From positions 29,008,813 through 29,072,812 of the forward strand of contig NC_081541.1 in NCBI RefSeq assembly GCF_901000735.1: a stretch of DNA of 64,000 bases. Direction: 5' to 3'. The notes below the pieces were generated by a model. That model was given only the letters and a program-made list of their open reading frames with translations, searched no databases and was not told the DNA's origin. Of the stretch, positions 45,417-55,140 are shown piece by piece (the stretch's first letter is position 1; each line of letters starts with the position of its first letter). The position numbers and the translations under genes are program-made. The stretch comes from Corylus avellana (taxonomy: Eukaryota > Streptophyta > Magnoliopsida > Fagales > Betulaceae).

Positions 45417-45692
45417 CAAAAAAAAATCACAAGGTGACCCACAGTTGGGACACCTTGTGACCCTTTTTTTCAATTTTTTTTTTTTTTTTTAAAAAAAGAA
45501 GAAAAAAAAAAGAAGAAGAAAATCAAATGGTAATTTTGTCCTTTTAGGGGTTTCCGTTAGAGGCAAAAATTGACGAATGGGGTAAATTGCATCAAATTGA
45601 AAGTTCGAGGGGGTGAAATTAAGAGTTTTTGAAATTTATGAAGGTCTTTTCAAAACGCACAATAGTTTAGGGATTCTTTGTGAAATTTCCTC
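45161..45692. mobile_element. MITE with inverted repeats of about 90 bp
   Basis: AGGAGAAACTTCAC ... TTGAGAAGACCTTTATAAATT at the left is mirrored by AATTTATGAAGGTCTTTTCAA ... GTGAAATTTCCTCT at the right (each shown in part). The centre has a TA tract, a CACAAGGTG/CACCTTGTG hairpin and A/T runs. The TSD is not clear. Confidence 0.75.
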
Positions 45693-45699
45693 TAAAAAT

Positions 45700-46575
45700 A
45701 ATGTTAGGTACCACATTTTTATTATGATGAATAGTTTTTTCTTAAAATTACTCTACTTTTTCAGCTGGTCAATGTGCACAAGCTATAGGAATTATATATT
45801 TCAACAAACAAAGTCATGCTGGAGGTAATTAAGCGAAGGAGAAACGCGGCGTCACATGCATTGGTGGTGGGTAGTTTACTTTTTTGCAAACTGTGATGCG
45901 TTGATTTATGGGAAATATTATAAGCAAAACAGGAATTGGAGATCGAGTTGCTGTGTTGCCTAGGTTTGACTAGCTACCTTCATCCAAATTAAGATAAAAA
46001 TAATGCCGACCAAATCGAGTTGTGCTTCGTAGGGGGAGATGTATCGTCTTCCTCACTCTGCTTCCTTCAATTAAACAATAACCGACCACAACCACCCAAG
46101 AACCGACGGAGCAATGCGTGCAGCAACGCCCAAACCAAATTAATCACACAACCTACGCTAACTTTTTCTTTTTTAAAAAAAAAAAAAAAAAAATTAATCT
46201 TTAAAAGGGTCATGTCATGGTCTTTGAACATGTAAAAAAATATATATTTTTAGAAAGTCTATATGTTCTTCTCCCATACAATTTTAAAAAACAATTAGTT
46301 ATTGAATATGTAAGACCCACACCATAACCATGTGAATCCTACGGATTTAATAACTGATTTTTAAAATAGTTATATGAGAGAATGACATGAGAAAGACAAA
46401 TAGTTGTTCTCAATTTTTAACTAATGCTACATACTTACCTCTCCAGTCTCACTTCTGTACCACTAGTTTGATGCGACAATACCTATCAAACCTTAGATCA
46501 ACCTTTATTAGAAAAATAAAAAAATAAAATCTAAGAGTTGATAGGACTGCCACATCGTCCCAATAATATGTGATT
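45700..46575. other. Intergenic DNA
   Basis: No credible gene. AT-rich, with an A run near 46176. Confidence 0.4.
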
Positions 46576-46584
46576 TTGATTTTT

Positions 46585-47262
46585 GGACTGGAGAGTATCC
46601 AGTTCATGGGTATGATTTCTAAGAAGTAATCTTAGGGCTACAAATAGGACACGTGTCCTACTAATTAAAAATAATAATAAAATATTATTTAGAATTTTTT
46701 TTTTAAAGCAAAAAAAAACAAAATAAAAAAAAATAATAATAGGGGTGGCTTACCACCTCATCTTGGCAATAGGGGTGGCCGACCACCGCTTTTTTGCCCT
46801 AGGAGTGGCTTCAGCCGGCTGAAGCCACCCCCTATGGCCAAGATGCCAGCCACCCCATTATTTTTTGGGCAAAAATTTTTTCCAAATCAGTTTGGAGGAA
46901 ATATCTTTCATCCCATTTAAAATAGTGTCAATTGTCTATAAACATTTAAAATGTACATTAAATTTAGTCTAAGTTAATAAACTGCTATTAATGACGTTAA
47001 GAATTTAATGTGCATTTTAATTGTTTATAGACACTTGGCACTATTATAAATGGGTTAGAGGATATTTCCTCGAGATTGGTTTGGATGAAATTTTTATCAT
47101 TTTATTTTGTTATATATATATTTTAATTCTAAATAATATTTTATTATTATTTTTTAATTAGTAGGACACGTGTCCCATTTGTGGCCCTCGGATTTTTGAG
47201 CCCTAAGATTTCTGAGAAAAAATTCTAGCCATGAACTAGATAATCTCCAGTCCAATTTTGGA
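46585..47262. mobile_element. Long-TIR MITE carrying G-box palindromes
   Basis: About 680 bp. The left end (GGACTGGAGAGTATCCAGTT ... TTAGGGCT ... ATAGGACACGTGTCCTACTA) is mirrored at the right end (TAGTAGGACACGTGTCCCAT ... AGCCCTAA ... AATCTCCAGTCC). Each arm of about 110 bp contains the palindrome GACACGTGTC. The centre is AT-rich with GGGGTGGC/GCCACCCC inverted words. No exact TSD found. Confidence 0.75.
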
Positions 47263-47269
47263 CTGGAGA

Positions 47270-48010
47270 TGATCCGGATCCAATAATATGAGAGTGAAAT
47301 AAAAAATGAGTATTTAAAATTATTTCTTTTCATTAATGCTATTAAAAAAAATATGTGCTTCTCATATGGTATATGATAATAAACATATGACACTTTTAAA
47401 AAGTGGGTTTGAGAAGTGTTCTTACTACCCAACTTGTAAGAAATTTGTATCCAATTTTTATAAAAAAAAAATAGTGTAGAGTTGACCATCTATATGTACT
47501 CCATTCGTGGCCAACTCTGTTGGAAACTCTGTTGGAACCGAAGCATCCAAAATGAAGAAAATTAAAAGAACAAGAAAAAAATGAGCAAGATATATATACT
47601 ATAGGACTAATTACCTAATATACTACTTGAAGAAAGTTTTATCCGACTCATGATTTCGAAACTTAAGTACACACAGCATTTACATCCAGCTATGTAAATT
47701 TTTTTCATCCAATTAAAATATATATTTTTTACTACTTTAATTATTCACATTCTTTATTTTATCTACGTCATGTGCATATCTTATCGAGAGTCATTTCTTT
47801 TTATTTCTTTTAACAATTGGTGAGTTATTGTAATTATTCTAAACATTGTAACAACTCACCAATTTTTGGCTAAAGTAGTTAACCGAATGCAGCTATATTT
47901 TCATCCAAATTTACATTCCGACTAACCAAAATAACATTTGACCACCCCAATGTGAATACTATGAATCATAACTTGAAAGAGAATAGAGACATAACTTTTC
48001 GCAAACAATA
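47270..48010. other. Intergenic DNA
   Basis: AT-rich, no gene seen. Confidence 0.4.
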
Positions 48011-48014
48011 TTGC

Positions 48015-48117
48015 CACTCAATCAGTGAGAGATTACGCCTCATGAAGCAGAAGTTACTAGATCGAATCTCCATCCCCTTTTCCTTCCCCTTATGCGGACA
48101 TGTCAACAAAAGAAGAA
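48015..48117 (+). repeat. SINE-like repeat
   Basis: Ends TATGCGGACATGTCAACAAA, like the copies at 28785 and 34985, with a box-B-like AGATCGAATCTCC about 55 bp earlier. Confidence 0.55.
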
Positions 48118-48184
48118 AGAAAAAAACTAAACCAACTAAAGGTTTTTTTTTTTTATAACAATAAACCCTTCTAAGGCAGAGCCA

Positions 48185-48390
48185 CTTCGTGTACCCAAGT
48201 CTGTTAGGTAAACCTTGAACCCGTGTAAAGCGCCCCCTCCATACGAATCGGATAATATTCCAACTTTACTGGCGGGCTAACCCCATGGAATTGTTTGCAC
48301 CCAAGTAAATTCAACCGCAAGACCTCATGAACTACCACAAAGACTAAAGCTCTTACCACTTGAGCCAACCCCTTGGGGTTAAACCAACTA
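48185..48390 (-). repeat. tRNA-derived SINE
   Basis: On the minus strand: CCCCAAGGGGTTGGCTCAAG then TGGTAAGAGC (box A), about 35 bp later TTGCGGTTGAATTTAC (box B), and a body that ends near 48190. The two boxes and their spacing are those of a tRNA-derived Pol III promoter. Confidence 0.72.
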
Positions 48391-48489
48391 AAGTTACCGT
48401 CGACTCTTGTAATCAAGTGGTACATCTCTATGTGAACCCGTAAACACACAAGTAGACTCATGTATAAAAGGTTCAAAATGTTACAAGAT

Positions 48490-48900
48490 GAAGAAGAATA
48501 GGAATACTACAAAAAGCAATTGTTCACTCATTCATATCTCGAAAAGAATAATTAAGCTCTACTATTGACATCTCAATGACATTGAAAGTGCGATTGTTTC
48601 CCTCTCTCCAGATAATCCATCCACATAAGGCAAAGAAGAAGTACATTCCAAATGAAATTATTTTTATATTGGCAAAACATTCCTCGACGACAAAAGGTAG
48701 ACCTCAACAACTCTTTCTGGCATCACCCATTTTACCCTAGATGTGTAGAAGAAAAAAGACCACTACTCTCTTGAAACAGGGCAATGGATCAATAGATCAT
48801 CAGCCATCTCTCCCTATCCTTACACACACACCAACAATCCAAGATAAATAATACTCATTTTGATAGATTATCCACTGTTAAATTTTCCCCAATGCAGTGG
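48490..48900 (-). pseudogene. LINE ORF2 C-terminal fragment
   Basis: On the minus strand, broken frames resemble the zinc-binding RT tail of plant L1 elements: LTVDNLSK, ILDCWCVCK, then a stretch with EVLLLCLMWM-like and YLERG residues. Several stops; 5'-truncated as is usual for LINEs. Confidence 0.6.
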
Positions 48901-50700
48901 ACAAACAAAAAAAAATGCAACTTTCCTACAAAATTTGCTTTCCCAAATTCTCTTTATTTAACTTGGTTAAATTACTAGCTGAGCACACTCATCAGGTCAA
49001 CTTTTTTATTTATCGTCTTATGTCACAATTCGATCAAAGTGTATTACAGGATCATTTCTATAGAATCATGATATATGAAAACCAATTTCCTTACTACCTC
49101 AAGAACTATCCAGCAACTTCATAACAGGGTCTGCAACTGAAAATACTAGCAATAATTTTCCATGGCTTGCATTGACACGAAGCTACAACTCAAAAGTTCA
49201 ATATGTCAATAATAAAAAACCAGTTGGGTTCCGTTCAAGGCTTAAACCTTAGCCCTAACTAGCTCCAAAAAGGACCTTATCTCATAAAACTTCACAAGGA
49301 AAATTTGTTGCAAAAAATTATGAACCTTAAAGAGCCACCACATAGAACAAGTTATTCTGGACTTAATGCAGGTCCTCCAATGTACCCTGATTTCATGCAT
49401 TCAGGATAAAGACGTACAAGGGTGTATAAATTGAAGACAGGATAATCCCCACGGCATGGGAACCTAGGCATTCATGGAGAGGTAATGTCTTAGTCAGTGT
49501 ACATCTATATCCACTCTACCAGATGTCTCAACCACTCTAAAGGTAATTTAATTAATTTAAAACTTCAAACATTCACCTATTTCATATTATAAAAAGGAAA
49601 ATGGCATCCATAAACATAGATTGGCATGGAATATGTTGACTGTTATTCACCTGCTGTTAAATGCTTCACAGATCAACGATTATCAGTTCCATTGTATTGT
49701 CTAGATAATTGCCTGTAATTTCGTGTGCACATGTGAGAAGTAAGGAGAACCCACAGGCTATAAGGAACGCTAAAAGAGAGATTACATCAGTACCAAGTGC
49801 ACCTGTACAGAGATATTGGAAAAATTATATCATGCTTCAGTACCACCACCATTATATTCCTTCTCCTCCTCCATCCTCCGAAGCGTATCACTACTACTGG
49901 GACCAACGCCAGCTCTCTCCGCTGATACCATTCTCATGTCGCCAATGCCATTCTCCGAAGCGTATCACTACTACTACCACCGCCAATGCCATTCACCCAC
50001 AAATACCTCCACTGCTGCCCCCCTGCCCTTGCCACGCACCTATGAAAATATCCACTCGCAATGAATGCTAGCTTTGTCGTCACATAAACAAATTTAGCTT
50101 TATGTTTGTTCTATATGTTGAATAGCTACAACTTAGAAAGCAACATTCATGGATGACCATAGAAAGCTTCAAACTTAAACAAAATAGAGATAAGGGGATT
50201 GTGAAAATTAATGGCCAATAACTATCAGAGTCATCTTTTTAGGTATCTTCAGTCGATCATTCATAAGAATGGGAATATGGAAGAGCATGTTATGCATAGA
50301 ATTAGCGCAGGCTAGATTAAGTGGAGAGGCAAAAGTATTAGGTAGGCTTCTGCTTTTACACTGTTCAGATTTTGCAGAGAAGGAAAGTTAAGTATGCAGA
50401 AATTGGGAGGCTTGTTTTAGTTGTTCTCTCTGCTGTTAATGAGGTTTTGGAAGAAAACCAAATAAAGTGTCCGTCTTGCAATAAAAAAACGATTCCTTGT
50501 GAAATTAAACCATAAAGAAATGAAAACACAATCCATTACCAAGAAAAATCCATCAAACACATAAAGCAAAAGAAATTATAGCCATAAGTAACACAGAGAA
50601 CTTCCATTGATGGCACTTCACATAAAGGTCCTAAAAAAAAGGCAAGGAAACACATTCAGGACAGGAGAGGAGAGAAAGAAAAACTTACAGAATCTAGAAG
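48901..50700. other. Intergenic DNA 3' of the PPR gene
   Basis: No gene I can support. A 120-codon frame at 49709-50071 has a Pro/Tyr/His-rich stretch and an internal near-repeat (CCGAAGCGTATCACTACTAC twice, 49880 and 49957), but no family features. Confidence 0.4.
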
Positions 50701-50705
50701 AAAAC

Positions 50706-51650
50706 TCAAAAACGAAATGGCTTCTCTTGGGTTTCGTTCCCGAAGATTGCTTCCCAAACATGTGGGTGCGCTGGTTTTTTCTCCATATACTCTTTAATAG
50801 CTTTGTTGTTGACGAAAAATCCTTTCTGGGTTAACGTTGCAATTACAGAACGAGCTTCTTCAACACCCTTAGTCGAACACAATCTAGTAACCAAGCCCAG
50901 AAAAGTTTGGACATTCGGAGAGTGACCAGCCTCCAACATCTCGACACAAAAGGCAACGGCGTCGTCCAAATGGTCGCACTGATAAAAGCCCTGTATCAAC
51001 ACGGAGTAAGAGACGGCATTGGGAGAAATCCCATTGCTTTGCATTTTCCTGAAAATCCTTTTGGCATCGTCGAACTTCTGGGCCTTGCAGAAGCCTTCCA
51101 CGACGGCGGTGTAGATAACCACTTCAGGAATCGTACCCTTTTCGCGCATCAACCCGAAGAGCTTCATGGCCTCTTGAACAAGCCCGTCTTTGCAAAGCCC
51201 ATCGAGCATGGCCACGGCATTGGGGATCAGACCCGTTTCCTTGAGCTTCCTGAAGATCTCCTCGGCTTCTTGCGGTGGCGGCGGAGATGGCGATGTCTCC
51301 GCCTTTACTTCTCCTTCTTTTTCTTCTTCTGGCTCTTGTTTCGCACCAACTCCAAGCTTCAATTTATCCAGAAACTCAAAGTCGGCTTTATTGTTAGCGG
51401 CAGAGAGTCGTCTGTTATTGTCGAATTTGGGATTTGCAGGGCCTCTCAAAGGCCGGTTAGGAATGGGCTCAGGAGGACGCTGTTGGTGGCTATTGCGGCG
51501 GCTATTCTTGTCACCATCATCGTCGAATCGTCCTCTGACGCCGACGGCATCTTCCAGGGAGCTGGAGCTCAAACGGCATATTCTCCACCAACATGGAAGT
51601 GGCCTAGAAACAAGCTTGGAAATCCGGCTCTGCACTTGCAGTGCTGCCAT
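50706..51650 (-). CDS. Organellar P-class pentatricopeptide repeat protein
   Basis: An intronless frame of 314 aa. Residues 1-50 are Arg/Ser-rich, poor in acidic residues at the start, and predicted to be an organelle (probably mitochondrial) presequence; 50-127 is a low-complexity acidic and Pro-rich linker. Four PPR motifs of about 35 residues occupy about 144-283, for example VVIYTAVVEGFCKAQKFDDA and AVSYSVLIQGFYQCDHLDDA. The C-terminus HVWEAIFGNETQEKPF is a recognisable tail. PPR proteins bind organellar RNA; the target here is unknown. Length and tail fit the Arabidopsis At4g38150 type as I recall it. Transcribed away from the mTERF gene about 1 kb upstream. Confidence 0.93.
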   Translation of the reverse strand: MAALQVQSRISKLVSRPLPCWWRICRLSSSSLEDAVGVRGRFDDDGDKNSRRNSHQQRPPEPIPNRPLRGPANPKFDNNRRLSAANNKADFEFLDKLKLGVGAKQEPEEEKEGEVKAETSPSPPPPQEAEEIFRKLKETGLIPNAVAMLDGLCKDGLVQEAMKLFGLMREKGTIPEVVIYTAVVEGFCKAQKFDDAKRIFRKMQSNGISPNAVSYSVLIQGFYQCDHLDDAVAFCVEMLEAGHSPNVQTFLGLVTRLCSTKGVEEARSVIATLTQKGFFVNNKAIKEYMEKKPAHPHVWEAIFGNETQEKPFRF

Positions 51651-52687
51651 GCGCGAGTGAATTAAGGAATGGATTGGATGAGGCTAGGGTTTAGGGCTTT
51701 TGTTTTCCCCTTTTCTTCCGGCTTGCAATTTTTTTTTTTTAACAAGTGCTTCCATAAAATTTTATGATTTAATGTCCCGCTTAATTAAATAAGTCGAACT
51801 ATTATTTATTTATATAATTTTATATTCCTACGTCGATATTATTAGAACTCGACGTGACATAATTTTTCATACTAACTATGTATTTAATATAAATTTAACA
51901 TAAAATTAATAAATTAAAGTTAAAAGATTTAACATGATCACATTAGAATTTATTTATCTAATCTTATATTAATATCTCGATATAAATAGAATTTGACACG
52001 AAAACACGAATTTGCATGTTGTGGTGTAAATTAGGTGGTTTGCATCCTCCAATAGAAAGCAAACACCTCAATTTAAAATATCAAAAAATAATATAATTAT
52101 TCACATCAAATAATTTATCTCTTAACAAAATATCTCATAGAAAAAATATTCATTAATAAAACCATTGAAGTCACCATCTAGTGTTGTTTTGGGGACTCTA
52201 GAGTTAAGGGCTCGAAAATAGATGATGAGCGTTAAGTTAAAATGAATGGAAAAGTTCATAAAATTAATTTGCATTAAAAATATGGTATTTTCATCTCTTT
52301 ATTTTTGATGTTTTTATTTAATGTGTTAAATTTAGATCAAACGCTGTAAAATAGAGTTTTAAACCAGGTGCAGATAGAAATGACTCTATTCAGTCTATTG
52401 AACCCCAGGTAAAGGGGAGGGTAGATCGGTCATTTACCAGTTGAGAAGGAGGGCAATAACGGCCAAACAAAAACAGGAGGAGCAAATAAAGAACCAGATA
52501 AGGCTCTGTTTTTGTGCACTCTCCCCAGCTGCCTCTTCTGCCTCTTTCTCTGCCTCCGGTGGCGACCGAGTTATGATTAAGCGCAAGTGGAAAGCTTCTT
52601 TGCATTTTCGCTGTTGATTTTGCTGTGGCTGCTGCTTAGCGTTGTTGATCGAAAGGTAAGCGGCTCTCTCGCATCTTGGTAGGGGAT
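51651..52687. promoter_or_regulatory. Shared intergenic region of the divergent PPR / mTERF pair
   Basis: About 1.04 kb, holding both 5' ends. AT-rich in the middle; a GC-richer, pyrimidine-rich stretch at 52515-52680 is probably the mTERF 5' UTR. No clear TATA box for either gene. Confidence 0.55.
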
Positions 52688-53689
52688 ATGGAAATCTGCA
52701 GCAATCAACGTGGTGGTAGTAGCATCACGTGGTTCTTCAGAGATAGAGGGTTTGATGATAAAAGTATCCATGAAATGTTCAAAAAGTGCAAGCGCCTTGA
52801 GGGTGTGGAAAGGGAGAGAGCATCCGAGAATTGGGATTACCTCAAAAGCATTGGCATTCAGGAGAGAAAGCTCCCTTCAATTGTTTCAAAGTGCCCCAAG
52901 ATCCTTGCACTGGGTCTCCATGAGAAGCTTGTTCCCATGGTTGAGTGCCTCTCCACGCTTGGTACAAAACCCCAAGAAGTTGCTTCCGCCATTGCCAAAT
53001 TTCCTCCCATACTCTCCCATAGTGTGGAAGAGAAGCTCTGTCCACTTCTGGCATTCTTTCAGGCACTTGGTGTCCCTGAAAAGCAACTTGGCAGAATGAT
53101 ATTGCTCAACCCGAGGCTCATCAGCTACAGCATTGAATTGAAGCTGACACAGATAGTGGACTTTCTTGCCGCTATTGGCCTGGCCAGAGATGGGATGATT
53201 GCCAAAGTTCTGGCAAAAAACCCATTTATTATGGGTTATAGCGTCGATAAAAGGCTACGCCCCACTTCAGATTTTTTGAAATCAGTAGGTCTTACAGAGC
53301 AGGATCTTCAAACAGTGGCAATGAACTTCCCTGAAGTTCTCTGCAGAGATGTGAACAAGGTGCTGAGACCCAATTTCGCTTATCTAAAAAGATGTGGGTT
53401 TGGAGATGGACAGATAGCATCTTTGATAACTGGTTTTCCCCCTGTTCTGATAAAGAGCATCCAAAATTCTTTAGAACCTCGGATCAGGTTTCTGGTGGAG
53501 GTAATGGGAAGACGGATTGATGAAGTCACTGATTATCCTGACTTCTTTCGGCATGGCTTGAAGAAAAGATTGGAGTTGCGGCACAAACTTTTGAAAAAGA
53601 AGAATATTGCTTGTAGCTTGAGTGAAATGCTGGACTGTAATCAAAAGAAGTTCTTAATGAAGTTTGGTTTCTTTGAAGGGCATGCCTAA
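52688..53689 (+). CDS. MTERF6: mTERF-family organelle protein, MTERF6-like
   Basis: An intronless frame of 333 aa from the ATG at 52688 (an upstream TTG would add only four codons). It contains about seven mTERF repeats of about 36 residues, each with a Leu/Pro-rich turn: KLPSIVSKCPKILALGLHEK, PQEVASAIAKFPPILSHSVE, MIAKVLAKNPFIMGYSVDK, DLQTVAMNFPEVLCRDVNK. mTERF repeats form a helical solenoid that binds nucleic acid. The Arabidopsis protein MTERF6 (PDE191) acts in chloroplast and mitochondrial transcription or tRNA maturation; assignment to that member rests on length, the EYPDFFRHGL-like DYPDFFRHGLKKRLELRH block and the PPR neighbour. No long N-terminal presequence is visible. Confidence 0.9.
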   Translation: MEICSNQRGGSSITWFFRDRGFDDKSIHEMFKKCKRLEGVERERASENWDYLKSIGIQERKLPSIVSKCPKILALGLHEKLVPMVECLSTLGTKPQEVASAIAKFPPILSHSVEEKLCPLLAFFQALGVPEKQLGRMILLNPRLISYSIELKLTQIVDFLAAIGLARDGMIAKVLAKNPFIMGYSVDKRLRPTSDFLKSVGLTEQDLQTVAMNFPEVLCRDVNKVLRPNFAYLKRCGFGDGQIASLITGFPPVLIKSIQNSLEPRIRFLVEVMGRRIDEVTDYPDFFRHGLKKRLELRHKLLKKKNIACSLSEMLDCNQKKFLMKFGFFEGHA

Positions 53690-53968
53690 GGTACTCTGGC
53701 CACATCCTTCTGTAATTTAAATATGTCTTCTTGAAAATTGAATGCAATTAACTAGTATGTGGGTCTAGGCCCATCCATGAAAAATGTTGACTTCAGCATT
53801 TGATCAAGCATTTAGTTACTTTCAAATATAGCTTAATCGAAAGTCCTAACAATTATGTGGTTTATCTGCTGATAACTTCAATGACACATTGCCCATTGTC
53901 TAGATTTTATGTTGTTTTCTGCTTTTAGTGAAACCAATCTTTTGCTCGTTCAAGAAACATGTTAAGAT

Positions 53969-54035
53969 ATGTGTACTTAGGGCGCCTTACGCATTTAATG
54001 ATATGTGTCAATTACTTATAAAAATAAAAAATAAA
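53969..54035 (+). repeat. LINE 3'-tail fragment
   Basis: GTGTACTTAGGGCGCCTTAC ... TTATAAAAATAAAAAATAAA matches the end of the LINE at 63950-64000 (GTGTACTTTGGGGTGCCTTA). Strongly 5'-truncated. Confidence 0.6.
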
Positions 54036-54389
54036 AAGAAAAAGAAAGAAAGGAAGAAACATGTTAACATATAGGTGCACTGGATCTGTGGGCAAAAAGC
54101 ACATGATACCATGGTTACAACATCCCTTTTTGAGGTTGTATGAGTATGCAAGAACTGGTGTTGTTATTAGCTTATAACTGGTGGCCCAGAGTGGTTCCAG
54201 CTTTAAGCATAAATATGAATGAAATCTTGCAACTTTATAAGTGATGGTTGTTTTTGAAGAGAACCAACCAACTAATTGTGTAGTGTATGCTCCCAGACAG
54301 AACAAGATGAACATTTTTAGGACATCAACTGCGTAGAGATCTGCTGAAAAATGTCTTCATATTCTATATGTGCAAAAAATCATCTGCTT

Positions 54390-54720
54390 TTTTTCTATTT
54401 ATAAATAATCGAGATATCATATAAAGCGTAAAGTGTACCCAGGTTCACAGAATGTATACATAAGAAAAACACCCAAGTAAAAGGAGAAAAAAGAACAAAG
54501 AAATCTTGGTAACTAATCATTAAAGGAGAAACAAAGACAGCTGTTCAAAGATATAAAGTATAGAAGAAAAAAGACTTAATGTCCCCCAAAGTCTTCTTAC
54601 AGTCCTAAAAACTTGTCATTCCCTTCCCTTCAAAGGTGCCACAAACATTCTTATAGTGTTTAAGTAAATGGAGGATCAGATTAGGTGTGGAGATCAAACT
54701 CCCCTGTAAAGATGAAGCTT
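54390..54720 (-). repeat. Possible LINE fragment, reversed
   Basis: On the minus strand 54400-54480 reads GTATACATTCTGTGAACCTG then GGTACACTTTACGC, similar to the LINE tail at 63935-63980. The rest is not decodable. Confidence 0.45.
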
Positions 54721-55140
54721 GGATTGTTTCCCTGCTATTAGAGAAATTTGGTTCTCTAAGTTTCCTTGCTAGTGCATATAGATATTCATATATCCGCCAA
54801 ATAAATTTGTTCCTTCCAACTTCATATTAAAAGTCAACTACAATCAAAACTGCATAAACCCAAAAAAAGAAGAAAAAAAAAGAACGGATTTCTTGCAGAG
54901 GACATCTTGACTTAAAAAAAATATGTATTACATCGGATATGAATACCCATTATCCTATATTGCAAGCATGAATCTCACAAGAAAATGCAGGGGTAATAAG
55001 GCTAAGGTTGAATTTGTAGAGAATTGAAGAGACATTAGTGCCATATTCAAAACTTACAAAGCGGAACAAATGCGTATCTTTCACAAACAACCTCCCATTA
55101 TACTGCAAAAGAAAAATGCCTACTAATTCCTGGAGCTTAA

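Larger units (their letters stand above)
53690..55140. other. Intergenic DNA between mTERF and LecRK-A
   Basis: No gene. 53969-54035 and 54390-54720 hold LINE tails. 54805-55140 matches 60240-60480, so the 3' flank was duplicated together with the receptor kinase (GAATCTCACAAGAAAATGCA and AAGGTTGAATTTGTAGA blocks). Confidence 0.6.

Noticed and set aside
49709..50071. 120-codon frame with Pro/Tyr/His-rich stretch, a possible extensin-like protein
   Set aside because: No signal peptide, no regular SPPPP repeats, and the composition comes from a short internal DNA duplication.
50907..51665. 252-codon plus-strand frame
   Set aside because: Antisense shadow of the PPR gene, whose own frame has family motifs.
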